From assembly GCF_029867415.1 (NCBI RefSeq), contig NC_081181.1:116995888-117059887 (forward strand): 64,000 nucleotides of DNA, read 5' to 3'. Below, piece after piece: positions 21,013 through 45,837 of this stretch. The position numbers were made by a program, and so were the translations under genes. The stretch's first letter is position 1, and the number at the start of each line of letters is the position of its first letter. Origin of the DNA: Vicia villosa (lineage: Eukaryota; Streptophyta; Magnoliopsida; Fabales; Fabaceae). A model generated the notes under the pieces. It was not told the origin of the DNA. It saw only the letters and a program-made list of their open reading frames with translations, and did no database searches.

Positions 21013-22149
21013 TGAAGGATAGAAAAACACTTAGAAAGGGGGAGGGGGTTTGAATAAGTGTAGCTTTAAAAACTCTTAAGATAAAAACAATTTGCACAAT
21101 GATTTTTATCCTGGTTCGTTGTTAACTAAACTACTCCAGTCCACCCCCTTGGAGTGATTTACCTCACCTGAGGATTTAATCCACTAATCACACAAGATTA
21201 CAATGGTTTTCCACTTAGATAACCTCTAAGTCTTTTAGAATATTCTGATCACAACCTGATCACTCTAGGAACACAATGCTTAGATACCCTCTAAGACTTT
21301 TTAGAGAATCCGATCACAACTTGATCTCCTCTAGTTCTTACAAATGAATGTAAACAAATTCTTATAAGAGTTACAATGCTTCTTAATAAGCTATTATCAC
21401 AACTGTGATTTTTCTCTTAAGTTTAAGCTTAATCTCACTAAGATATTACAACAGTAATGAAGTGAGGTTGAAGATGAAGTTTGAGAGCTTTTAGAATTTG
21501 ACAGCATTTCTGTATGTTTGCGCAAAGTGTTGTATTCAGCTTCTCATCAGAACTTCTATTTATAGGCGTTTGAGAAGATGACCGTTGGGAGCATTTAATG
21601 CGTTGCATGATCCGTACAACATTGCATTTAATGTTTCACTCTTTTGTCAACTACCTCGAGCCTTGCTTTTCCTGCTATAACTGACGTTGCCTTTAATAGC
21701 TTCTAACGTTCCTTTTGTCAATCAGCGTAGCCTGCCGTCTTGTACTTGCTTCTAATCTGATGTTTGTGTAAACAACGTTTGAATATCATCAGAGTCAAAC
21801 AGCTTGGTGCAGAGCATCTTCTTGTCTTCTGACCCTGAAGTGCTTCTAGCGTGATACCATGAGAACTTCAGTGCTTCTGCTTCTGATCTCAAGTTCTTCT
21901 GATGCTTCAATAGACCATGTTCTGATTCTGCTTGACCATCTTCTGATGTATTGCGAGAGCATGTTCTGATGTTGCATACTTGAACCTTCTGAGTCAGTGC
22001 TTCTTGCGCTGATTTTGTGCATACTCTTTATGTATTTCCTGAAATGGAAATTGCATAGAATTAGAGTACCACATTATCTCAAGCAAAATTCATATACATT
22101 GTTATCATCAAAACTAAGAATATTGATCAGAACAAATCTTGTTCTAACA
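21013..22149 (-). repeat. Sirevirus 5' LTR
   Basis: 1137 bp, TG...CA ends, nearly identical to 11536-12668. It would carry the element promoter and reads on the minus strand. Confidence 0.93.
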
Positions 22150-22154
22150 AAAGA

Positions 22155-22335
22155 CATAATAGGTTTAAGTTTGGGTTGAATGTGAGTTAAGTGAAATTGT
22201 GTTGCAAATTACAAACCGCAAACTGAACTGAACTGCACGGTTTTGTTAAAATATGACCCAAACACATCCGAACCAAATGTTTTTTTTTTGCGATTTACGG
22301 TTTTCTATTGAGCTGATTTATTTTCACACACCCCT
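22155..22335. mobile_element. Foldback/MITE-like element, right part
   Basis: Continues the element begun at 10911. It contains AAACCG/GAACCAAA-type sequence and ends ACACACCCCT, the inverse of the left end. Removing the Sirevirus and one copy of aaaga gives a unit of about 0.8 kb. Confidence 0.65.
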
Positions 22336-22393
22336 AGACAGTACAAACCTTGCAAGCAACTGCCCAGATAATACAACAACAACACCAACAAGG

Positions 22394-23000
22394 TGACAAA
22401 TACTAGGAAGGGGTGAATTTTAAAAACCCTGAGACCCTTTTGCTGAAATTTGAGTCGCTTTAGTCTTAGAACATTTTAAATTGCCCCATATGGTGACGCT
22501 TGATGGGAAAAGTCTAAGAACATTTTAAATTGCCCCATATGGTGACGCTTGATGGGAAAAGCGACCATCAATGGTATTTCATGACCTTCAACACGTATAT
22601 GACAAAAAGTTTGTTTACCCAGTTCGATTAAAATATCTAAATTTAGGGGAGAGAGCAGCTCTCCAATTCACTTTATTCAGAAAGTTGTCACAAGAAATTA
22701 CAAATGTGTTACAAGAAAATAGTCTTCGCCTTCAAAGTTACCAAGAACAAACCCCTATTTTCACCCAAGTGTTTCTCAACATCTCTAACTCTCAATATAA
22801 TAATCACTTAAACCCAATTTGTATTTTCCATTCCCCTTAGATACTCCAAAATTTTTCCAAAAACCATTGTTTTTCTAAGTATCCCCTTATAAAATCTTAA
22901 ACCCTTATTTCTCCCTTTTATTTTAAAACTCTAAAATTGTCACAATGTAATAACAGAAGAGATACATATAAAATCCAACAAACAAAGCTCAAAACAAAAT
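22394..23000. repeat. Possible degenerate LTR fragment upstream of RECQL2
   Basis: TGACAAATACTAGGAAGGGG followed by an AAAAACCC block resembles the layout of the Sirevirus LTR start, and TTTACCCAGTTCGATTAAA resembles other legume LTR interiors. I cannot define the 3' end or a TSD. It includes a 49-bp tandem duplication. Confidence 0.35.
22463..22560. repeat. 49-bp tandem duplication
   Basis: Two adjacent copies (22463-22511 and 22512-22560) of a unit containing TTGCCCCATATGGTGACGC, differing at one or two bases. Confidence 0.93.
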
Positions 23001-23803
23001 CCATTAGCAAATGGATCCATGAACCGAAAAAGTAAAAAAACACGCCAATAAAAAAAATGTTGATTTATCGAAAAATCTCAAAAATAGAACGAACTAATTT
23101 CAACGTAGCCATACGAACCCGCCAGACCTCTGTCGCACGGACCAGCTGCGCTGCCGTTGTACGGATCGCCACAACGCTACGGACCTCCCGAGTCGCCGCC
23201 TTCCGTCCACCGACCGTCGCACTCCAACAACCACTGCTTGCGTCACAGCTACCTCCGCCGCCGATCCTGATTTTTAAATCGACACCACCTTTCTAGATTT
23301 TCAGGCTGCCGCCAATTTTGGTCGACTACCGCCTCCGCGGTTCAATTGCCACCGCCGCTTGTCGGTGCTTCTAACCCAATTTTTCCCATTTTTTTGACTT
23401 TTTAAAATATTTTCTAAAATTTTCTGATTTATGCAATTTTTAAATATGATTTCTTCTCTTCATCAACAAAAATTTCAAGAGATGTAATGAGCACATGGAT
23501 GCACTAAGCACCCAAATTTATTTATATTCCATTTCATATGATATATTTTACGTTCCATTCCACTTGATTCTATTCTATTCTGCTTTCCGCCCCCATTACT
23601 TTTAAAATATCTAAACATAACCTAAGTTCTAATCAAATTTGCCTAGTTAAGATATTAAAAATCATAAACAACCCTAACTCATAATAATTCTATGAATACC
23701 AAGCTTATTTTACATAGCTAGATACACCAACGTTCGAAATTCTAATTCATGCATTACCTTTAGGGTTGGTTCCCTTTATACACTCTCCGTCACAACCTTA
23801 GAG
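23001..23803 (+). promoter_or_regulatory. RECQL2 upstream region, no specific elements resolved
   Basis: It contains a GC- and CpG-rich block at about 23100-23360 followed by AT-rich DNA up to the RECQL2 start. The presumed promoter and leader lie here, but I cannot mark a TATA box or start site with confidence. A short open frame at 23057-23296 lacks any recognisable family. Confidence 0.4.
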
Positions 23804-37176
<13,373 letters not shown>

Positions 37177-37757
37177 CAAAGGATGCTGTTATGTTTAGTC
37201 CTAAAATTCTATTTTATGCTTTCATTGTATAATGTTCCATTTGACTAAAGTGAAGTGTATTCCTTATATATCGGCTTCTGCGTCATCCATCAGAGGAAAA
37301 TGAATCTGGATGACAAACTAACGCACTGGACTATTATCATTTAAGTCTTTGAAAGTGAAAATTGAGTTTTCTTTATGCTACGGATGGATATTTGGTTTGA
37401 GTATATTTTTGTTAAAATTAGGTAAAATTTGCTATATGTTCGTGAAGATTTTGTTAAGATTTGAAAAAATTAGGTAAAATGTAAGTCTGTGGGCATTGAT
37501 TTTTATATAGAATTGATAAGCATTTGAAAATATGAAGATTTTGGATATGCAAATACTATGATTAGTGTTTTGTGCTGATGTAACTAGAGTTGATAAAAAA
37601 AAGAATGGATTGCAGTTGGTTTGGAGCTATAGATGCAATGTGAAGAGAGTTGACATGTAAGGTTAGTATTTCAACCATCAAGTCGGTAAGAGTGGAAAAT
37701 AAAATTTGAATGAGAAAGGAGTTGATTACCTGAGGCTTGTGATACAATTAGTCGTCA
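37177..37757 (+). other. RECQL2 3' flank, no gene seen
   Basis: Presumed 3' UTR and flanking AT-rich DNA. No frame or repeat is supported. Confidence 0.5.
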
Positions 37758-37766
37758 GATCGATTT

Positions 37767-38078
37767 GAGGAATTAACATGTCACCCTCTAAATTAAACAT
37801 GGCACCTCCTAAAATTTAAATATTCCAAGTTTACCTTTGATGAGATACAAATAATTTTCGGACGAAATTTTTGATACATTTCTACAAAAAGTACAGAAAA
37901 TTTTGAAATTTCTGGTACAAAATACAAGAAATTTCTGGTATCACCCAAGGAGTTTTTCTAAATTTCCGGTAGAATTTCATATTTTTGAATTTTAGGAGTG
38001 TTAGACAAGGGTATAATAGTAAAAGCATATCAAATGGGGGTGCAATGTATAATTTAGGGGGTGACATGTTAATTCCTC
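37767..38078. mobile_element. Mutator-like MITE, 312 bp
   Basis: Ends are inverted: GAGGAATTAACATGTCACCC at the left and its mirror GGGTGACATGTTAATTCCTC at the right. Flanked by 9-bp direct repeats differing at one base (gatcgattt 37758-37766, gatcaattt 38079-38087). The 9-bp size points to Mutator-type transposition. Confidence 0.85.
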
Positions 38079-38141
38079 GATCAATTTGGACGGTTGTAAG
38101 AACAAACACGTGAGGGGTTACTTACTCCTATAAGAAAATTA

Positions 38142-38845
38142 TGGGTGTTCAAAATCAAACTGACCCAATAGAAAACTGTAAAACTGAACCAAACTAAATC
38201 GAAACTGTAAAAAATCGCATTTGGTTCGGATGTGTTTGAACCATTTTTTAATAGAACCGTGTAGTTTAATTCGGTTTGCAGTTTATTTTTTTGCAAACCA
38301 AATCAAACCAAATCGTATTATGTTACAACATCTTACTGACCAATATATATTTCTTTTATTTTTTAGAGAAATCAACAAGTATTGTGTGTATATTTTATCA
38401 TATTCTTTGTATGATATTTATTTTAAATTACAAATAAAAAAATAAAATATTATTCATTTATAAATACTATGTTGACAAAATATATTTGATTGTATTCTTT
38501 GTATGATATTTATTTAAGAATGCAATTTCATGAATATCATTCTTTAGACTTAAGATAAATTTTTAAGGAACAATTTTATCTATCAAATTTTAAACTTTTT
38601 TTGACAATTATAAACTTTTATTTTATGGTAATGTATGAATGATAAAACACAAAAGTATATTTTCCTTTATATGTGTATATATGCCTCAATAATTTTTTTT
38701 GTAAAAAATCAAACCAACCCAAACCGCATTAGTTTGGTTTGGTTTGGTTTTAAAAAGCTAACCAAACCAAACCGCACATATTTTCTCTTGCGGTTCAGAT
38801 GATTTTTAGCATCAAAATCGCCTAAACCGCACCGTGAATACCCCT
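38142..38845. mobile_element. Foldback/MITE-like element, second copy of the 10911/22335 family
   Basis: Starts GGGTGTTCAAAATC and ends GTGAATACCCCT. Both ends contain AAACC/GGTTT-rich repeats that pair with each other (about 38160-38310 with 38700-38840). The middle is AT-rich and non-coding. It is in the opposite orientation to the copy broken by the Sirevirus. Confidence 0.65.
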
Positions 38846-40761
38846 AAAGAAAAGAGTCCACATGTTTCGCGCCAAACGCAACTTCAAGTCGTCAATGGGC
38901 CTTTGCTTCTTTGGGCCTCTTGGGCGACCTAAAACATTTTCCCCAAGCCTTTGTTTCTACTTTGCAGAAAAATGGTTTGTGATACGTATCTTCACTCGAC
39001 CACATAATTTGTGGACGTGGAGGCCCTTTGACGAGATGTCACCATTCATGGGATTAAGTACATTTAATGCCTTTCTTGTAAGGGATAATGTTTCGTTGGG
39101 AGTGACTGACACGTCCCCTATGTTAGTCAGTGATGACGTTTCCCCTTCCTTAGAGTACTCAAGTGCCTTTTGAACTGTTATTCGAGGAAATCTCAGCCGT
39201 TGGTAGTGCGAATGATCGTACAATCCTCAATGCTCGAGTAGGGTATAAAGGACTTTTGAAACGTCATTTAATTTTTCTGGGATAATGAGTGTTTGATTTT
39301 GTTTGCTTGCTTATTGTACATGCATTCTTTCACAACATAGTTTAATTATGGTGATTGTGTGATCAAGATGGCCACTTAAGATATATTTACGGTCATTCCT
39401 CTTAGTGAGGAGGCACATGCGAAGATATGCCCCGTAGAGCCTTGTCATTCGCCCGCGTGCACAAACGTCTTTCGCAAATATTAGACTCAAAACCTCTAAT
39501 TAACAGGGGGCATGGATGTATCGCTACAGCGAGGGAGACTTGTCCCAAAAGGAGCTATACTCAAAGAACCAGTTGATGACCTTCTGTCAGGAACTTGGTT
39601 ATGTTGGTGGGGTCGTCCCATTGGATGTGGCGTCCAAAAATTAGTTGAAAAGGTGCATTTAGACTCGTTGGGCGGTGGATGCCAAATCAAAGGAGGAAAG
39701 GAAGAAAATATTTGGTAAGTGGCCTTGGGACATTGTTTCTTTATTTCATTTAATTTTCTTGAATCGCTTCTAATGTCTCTTATCATGATTGTGTAGATGC
39801 GATGAAAAGCAAAAATGTTATGCGGTAATTGAGAAAGAAGATTCAGGTTGCTTCTGCTTGGTCAGAATTTTGACACCTTTCGTCGGAGGAGCTTTTACCT
39901 CGGGTACGCTCGTTCGGATGCCTTCTGGTCCGATTACCAGGTAGTTCACTCAGATTGCCCCTCCTACTGCTCAAAATGAGATTCAGATTTCTTCTGACCG
40001 GGTCGGGTAGATAAAGTCTTTGATAATAATATGTCATAATTTATTAATCATCTATTGAAATATTTGACTATAATTTTTTAGTATAAAATTAATAATTTTC
40101 TACTACTAGTAATTAAATACTAGTACTAGCAAATAAAAATCTGTATATTTAAATATTTGAAAATCATGAATATAGTTATTATAATATTTGAGCTCTGTTA
40201 ATTATACATTTTATTGTTATATCAAATTTGTGTCACAAAATAACACAACTAATAATACTATAATGTCATTTGATAGATGCAACTTTTCCAAAGGATAATG
40301 CATAATATATGTGGGTGTGTGATGCTTTGCTTCAAACTTGAGCTATGTTTATTGGCACGCATGCTAAAAAGTGAGCAGCAGGTAACATTGCAGATGCATA
40401 AAAAGATAAACCTAAATTTGCCTTTACGATAGCTAGTTAGTCTTTGGTTTTTGTTTGTTTCCTTCGTCTGCATCATCTTGTTGCCTGTCTAAGCAACTAC
40501 TCTACCTTTTTTGAGGAGGCACATGTACTACTTTTATGTTTTCTAAAAGTTGATGCTTTACTGATTTGCTGTTTTACTTTTGGCTGATGGTGCAGTTTAT
40601 AAAAAAAAGATTTATGTCTTAAATGTATTTTTAATTCCTCTACATTTAAAAAAAAATGTTTGTTTTTTTTTTTTTATATTTTATAAAAAATAAAGTTATA
40701 ATATTTTTTTCTTTCAAAATTTTTATGCGTGTTTTGGTCCTTTACCCCAATTTAAAGATTA
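38846..40761. other. Intergenic DNA, unrecognised, probably old retroelement sequence
   Basis: Short frames at 38862-39173, 39512-39718 and 39843-40037 have no recognisable domain. The G+C of 38860-40020 is higher than its surroundings, and the sequence resembles decayed LTR or leader sequence, but I found no paired LTR, PBS or coding motif. From 40040 to 40760 it is AT-rich with nothing identifiable. Confidence 0.35.
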
Positions 40762-41170
40762 AGAGACTGTTTGGTAAGACAAAAAAAAGAGTTTTTAGGT
40801 TTTAGCTTTTAGCTTTTCAGCTCGTATTAATAAAAAAGCTCTGTTTGGTAACTCTATTTTAGCTTTTAGCTTGTAGCTTTTTTACTAGCTTTTAGCTTTT
40901 TTTTCAAAAGCTATTTGAAGTAGCTTTTGAGCTTGTAGCTTTTAGCTTGTGAGTTTTTCTTCCATTAATACCCTTATTACTTTAACTAAAATATATTATT
41001 ACCCCTCATTAATTAAAATGTCATTAATGTCATTTTGTATCTATCAGCTAATGAAACAGCTAATTTACCAAACACTCACATTAGCTTATCAACTATCAGC
41101 TTCCAGCTATCAGCTACCAGCTAAAAGCTACCAGCTATCAGCTATCAGCTAGTTTTACCAAACAGAGCCT
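40762..41170. mobile_element. MITE with AGCT-rich foldback arms
   Basis: Left end AGACTGTTTGGTAAGAC and right end TTTTACCAAACAGAGCCT are inverted. Behind the left end is a run of TTTTAGCTTTTAGC repeats. Before the right end is a run of TATCAGCTACCAGC repeats that can pair with it. A further internal copy of the end, GCTCTGTTTGGTAAC, at about 40838 suggests a partial duplication. TSD unresolved. Confidence 0.65.
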
Positions 41171-41369
41171 AAGTTTGCTGATCTCATAGTGTCTAAGTAG
41201 GCAAAAGTATTAATAAAATATAATATAAATGTTAAATTTGTTCATTTATACATTGTCACACCAAAAGAATCAGAGAAGTTAAATCAGAGAACAAAAAATT
41301 TGATTTTTAAAGTTAAAGAACAAAACTTTTTTCATAGATAAAAAAAATGAAATTTAATTAATATTTTAG

Positions 41370-42366
41370 GAGTGAAGATCCCATTTTAGTTCTTCACAAA
41401 AATTACAGAGGTCAGATTAGTCCCTGAAAAAAAAGTTCCTATTAAATCTCTTACAAAATTTAACCGAGACATGTTAGTCCCTCAACTAATATTTTTTTCA
41501 AATCGGTTTTTTCTTGTGAACGGTGACTGGACTATCACTCTGTCATTGAAGATCCATTTTAGTCCCTCACAAAAAAGGAGAATCCAAATTAGTCTCTGAG
41601 AAAAAAGTTCTTATTTAATACCTTACAAAATTTAACTGAGTCATGTTAGTCCCTCTTTTAATATTTTTTTCAAACGATTTTTTTCTATTTTAAAACTGTG
41701 TCTGGACTTGACAAGATAGACTTGTTTTCGGAAATTGAGTACGGGTCAAAGGTTGCGTTCCTTTGCACATGGTCTTTAGAGTCTGAGTTTTCACCATAAG
41801 TTGTATTACCTAGTTGCGAGACATCATAATTTTATCATTCAGAATTTGAGTCATCAGATTCTGATCTTTCATAAATCACTCCAGAACTAAACATTCCTAA
41901 GAGATCATTAACAACTGAAACAATAACAACATCTAATGCCCAAGAATACATAACAAGAAAAACGTTGTGGTATCGCAATGATTTATCTACAATTCCTTCA
42001 TAAATAATTTCAAATCAATAGTCATAAAATATGAGTCCTGTCAAAGTTTAAAGATAAGAAAAAGTCGATTTGAAAAAATATTAAAAGAGAAACTAACATG
42101 GCTTGATTAAAATTTGTAAGAGATTAAATAGAGATCTTTTTTTCTCATGGACTAATTTAGACTTACTCTTTTTTTTTAGGGACTAAAATGAGTCTTCACT
42201 GACAATTCAGTTACGGTTCAAAAGTAAGAAAAAAATCGGTTAAAAAATTTAGTAGAGGGACTAATATGACTCGGTTAAATTTTATAAGAGATTTAACATG
42301 AACTTTTTTTCTCAGGGACTAATCTGACCACTACAGTTTTTGTGAGGAATTAAAATGGACCAACTT
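41370..42366. mobile_element. Foldback element with duplicated arms
   Basis: Left arm (41370-41690) holds two tandem diverged copies of a unit of about 190 bp marked by CATTTTAGTCCCTCAC and ATGTTAGTCCCTC. The right arm (about 42055-42366) holds the two copies inverted. Flanks atattttag (41361-41369) and atattttaa (42367-42375) may be a 9-bp TSD with one mismatch, which would make it Mutator-like. The centre (41700-42050) is non-coding. Confidence 0.7.
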
Positions 42367-42466
42367 ATATTTTAATACATATTTTTCCAATATAAGGATT
42401 AAATAAAATAATCAATTCTGATATTATATGAATTAAAACAAAGTAACAAAAGGTCTGTGAAAGAAT

Positions 42467-42469
<3 letters not shown>

Positions 42470-42546
<77 letters not shown>
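42470..42546. repeat. (TA)n microsatellite
   Basis: Roughly 38 uninterrupted TA units. Open frames across it are artefacts of the repeat. Confidence 0.97.
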
Positions 42547-42547
<1 letters not shown>

Positions 42548-42699
42548 TAAAATTAAACAAACATAATTTATATGGACTAAAACTAAAAATGATATATTTG
42601 TATATATCAAATAAATATTTAAAAATTTTAAAAATAATTATACATTATTTATTATTATATATAAATATTAGGTTTAGCTAATGTTTTTTTAGTTTAGCT

Positions 42700-43440
42700 C
42701 ATGACAATTTTTTAATGCGTCAGGTTCTAGAGATATATCTCTGACACACCCAAATTAAATAAATTATTGACCAAGACTCTGAATCAGTGACTTTTTTTAA
42801 TCGAAGATACAACTACTTAAACCTTACGTAGATGCATCTCCAAATGCACCCAACATCATTACATTTATTAGCCAAGACACCAAATTTTATGCAATATTAT
42901 TCAGGAGATGTATCTCTAACAAACATACGTAGATGCGTCTTCGGACGCTATTAGTTCAAATATGCGTCAGAGGCCATTCCCCTTCCTCACTTGCTCATAC
43001 TCTTTCAAAACACATTTCTACAAACACTCCCCGACCTCCATTATCTGAAATTCACTCCTAACACATTCAATCTTCATCAAACACCATCAAACTTCAACAA
43101 ACATCACTGTTCAAACATCATTGGAAAGAACAATCAACTTGAAAAGACAAATTGTAAGTTTTTCTTTTAAGTTTATGTAAAATTGTGTAAAAATTGAGCT
43201 TTAGGTAATGAAATCGAAAGATATTTAGTGTTTGAGAGCTTATAACTACTAAGGAACGATTTAGTTAGGTAGTTTTTACAATTATTGGATTAATTTTTAT
43301 GTTTTATGAGTTTGCATTCCGCCATTGACGATGCTTGGAGTTGTAGAATTTCCAGAGATGTATCTCCTAATTTTTCAACGTTTACCTAGAAACCGGAGAT
43401 GCATCTCCATAAGCAGTCTGGTTGCAATGTTTTGCTTTTT
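42700..43440. repeat. Dispersed GAGATGCATCTC-type palindromes upstream of the PMD pseudogene
   Basis: Imperfect palindromes on this theme occur near 42727 (AGAGATATATCTCT), 42830 (AGATGCATCTCC), 42904 (GGAGATGTATCTCT), 42935 (AGATGCGTCTTC), 43353 (AGAGATGTATCTCC) and 43392 (CGGAGATGCATCTCC). They resemble the iterated palindromes of the Mutator-like element at 51158-52821 and may be its sub-terminal repeats or leader repeats in a related element. The rest of 42547-43489 is non-coding. Confidence 0.6.
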
Positions 43441-44253
43441 TAGTAGTGAACTGATGATGTAACGTTTGTCTTGTCTACTTACAAGAATTATGGCTGAAAG
43501 ACCATCCATATTGAGACACGACAGGATTGCATAACATGCATTCGTTCGGAGGGAAAATAGTCCACCATCCTAGGCTCCTTCTACCTTTAGACAGGTTGAT
43601 GCAGAGGCGACATCAGGTTCCAGGGATCATGTCTCTCCTCCTTCTTCTTCGTCCTCCCGTAGCAGGCAAGGATCCCCTGCCCATGCCTCCCCGCCTCCAT
43701 CTTCACATAGACGCATGAGTTCACCTATTCTGGTACCTTAGGAAAGAGACGCTTCATAGGCCCAGGCAAAACTGGTGGCACCCGAGGCATCACATGCATC
43801 CCAGTCCCAAGCGGCGCCTGAGGCATCCCTGTCCTAGGTGAATAAGGTGGCACTTGCAACACCTCATGGTTTTGAAGGAGGTCCATTAGACTTATCACTG
43901 CCTCTTTACCTAGACCATGTTGCCAAACATATATGGGACGAATATGTAAAATTTAGTTTGAATTATTCATTTAAACATGTGTTTATTTTATTATTAACTT
44001 TTGTTTGTTTAAGTCATTCTTATTAAACCATGTACGCAGGATCGAGATCCGCTAAAAATCATCAACCATATGCGGAAGATCACTCGCCTGGAAGAGTCCA
44101 ATGAGTTGTGGTTTTAGGAAGTTTTAATATTATCAGGGTTACGAGATTTGAGCAAGACTGTTTATACTACAATTAACCATGGCATGACTAATGCTTTTGT
44201 AGAAATATGACATGCAGAGACGTCATCATTTCATCTACCTCACCGTGAGACAT

Positions 44254-45341
44254 TGATGAGTGCATCTTTATGCATATTCTCCTATATTTTTACTTAGGCA
44301 TTTCTTTACTTTATTTTGATTATTCTTATGTTTTATTATGTTTTATATTTTATTTTATTTTTGGTTTAATTTGATTTTCGCACTTTATTTTCAGCATTAG
44401 CAGTCTGCACTAAAATGATCATAACTGGAGCTCCGGTTATCCGATTGAGGCGTTCTAATAATCGCCGGAAAGCTAAGAGAAAGAGCTACAACTTTCGTGT
44501 TGGAGTCAAAGTCAGATTCGGAGCACAATTTTCCAGAATTTCGTTTGAAGCTGCAGGCACTAGTTTTATAAGTTTTGGGTCGTTAGTTTTGGGTCTGAGT
44601 GATGTTTGTTTGACCCAGTTGGGTTATGACCCGAATTTACTTTTGTCTTCTCTTTAGTCTAGGTCTGGTCGTACAACGGAATATGACCATTGACCATTCA
44701 CGATTTTACTATTCACGTTTTTGGGAGAGCTTGTACGTTTGATCATGAAGAACTAATTCTTAGAGGTTAATCTGTTGTAAACGGCTTCCGCCGATACTTT
44801 GAGGTTCTTATATTTTCCAATTAATCTATTTCCTTTCAATTCTAATCTTTGATATGTTGTTTGCTTAATTCGATATTATCCAAGGTTGAATTGATTTATT
44901 TCGATGGTTGCATGTTCCTATACTTTAATCGCGTTTGCTTAATCCGCGTATGTTTGTCGTGTTTGCTTAATTCACGATTGCTATATATAATCCGTTTGCT
45001 TAATTCGGGAATTAGGAACATACATCACATAATATCAATTGCGCTTGTATAATTGTTGTTATAATCAAAAAGGGAATAGAATCCGCTTGTGAGTTGGAAA
45101 TTATTTGGATCGATGATAAGTTAGGAAGCCAAAACAGTAGATTAATCGTTTCAGCTTATTTTGATAATCACTTATTTTCACTATTTTGTTTAATCGAAAT
45201 CTAAAACAACCCCCCCTAAATCGATTTACCTTTGGTTAATAATCAACGAGAATCCTTGTGATACGATACGCGAGTCACTTGTCGCTTTCTACGGTTTTGT
45301 TCAAAACAACTCGTTTTTGATCCGCGCGCGACAGCGGATCA
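44254..45341 (+). repeat. Athila-type 5' LTR
   Basis: 1088 bp, starts TGATGAGTGC and ends GCGGATCA. Differs from the 3' LTR at only about a dozen sites by eye. Confidence 0.94.
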
Positions 45342-45344
45342 AAT

Positions 45345-45362
45345 TGGCGCCGTTGCCGGGGA
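45345..45362 (+). promoter_or_regulatory. Primer-binding site (tRNA-Asp type)
   Basis: TGGCGCCGTTGCCGGGGA lies three bases after the 5' LTR. This is the standard tRNA-Asp primer-binding sequence of Athila-branch elements. Confidence 0.93.
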
Positions 45363-45837
45363 TTCTTGTTATTATTAATTGTTTTTAGAGTCATAGGTTT
45401 AGTGTTCTCGCGTTTAGGCCGTAGTTACCTCACGGTTGTGGCCAATCCGCGTTTAGAGTCGAAAAATTCAGTTTTTGAAAAACTTATGTTCGATTGTAAA
45501 AAGTTTTTGCCTACTGGAAGTAGAAAAATTGTGCGATCAATACTCCTTTACTCTAGAAGAGTAAGGGAATTCGACCCAAAATTGTCAAATTCATCGTTTT
45601 TCTATTTTTAATGAAATTTTTATTGTTTTCATAGAGTCGAAAAAATCCAAAAAAAATCTCAAAATTCTTATTTCATCTAATTAGATTAAATTTTGTGTTT
45701 TTATATTTTTCTGAACTTATTTTAATCGTTTCCTTCATTCTATTCGTTTATGGCTGTTATAGGACATTGTTGGCATTTTCGCATTTGTTGCTGCATTGCT
45801 TAATTGATTTTGATTCTGAACTTGATTTTGATAATAT

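Larger units (their letters stand above)
11536..22149 (-). mobile_element. Sirevirus (SIRE-like Ty1/copia) LTR retrotransposon, full-length but decayed
   Basis: A 10.6-kb element read on the minus strand. It has two LTRs of about 1.13 kb with TG...CA ends and a perfect 5-bp TSD aaaga (11531-11535 and 22150-22154). Order on the minus strand: 5' LTR, PBS, gag, protease-integrase-RT-RNase H, an env-like gene, repeated polypurine tracts, 3' LTR. The pol-env order, PBS type and multiple polypurine tracts identify the Sirevirus lineage. Several frameshifts and premature stops show it is defective, although the LTRs are still very similar. Confidence 0.93.

Noticed and set aside
23057..23296. Arg/Pro/Ala-rich frame upstream of RECQL2.
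   Set aside because: Composition follows from a local GC-rich patch. No conserved motif was seen and no splicing links it to RECQL2.
38862..40037. Moderate-length frames in the higher-GC intergenic block.
   Set aside because: No domain, splice structure or neighbour supports a gene. They are kept only as possible retroelement debris.
42365..42610. Open frame rich in alternating Tyr-Ile.
   Set aside because: It is a translation of the (TA)n microsatellite.
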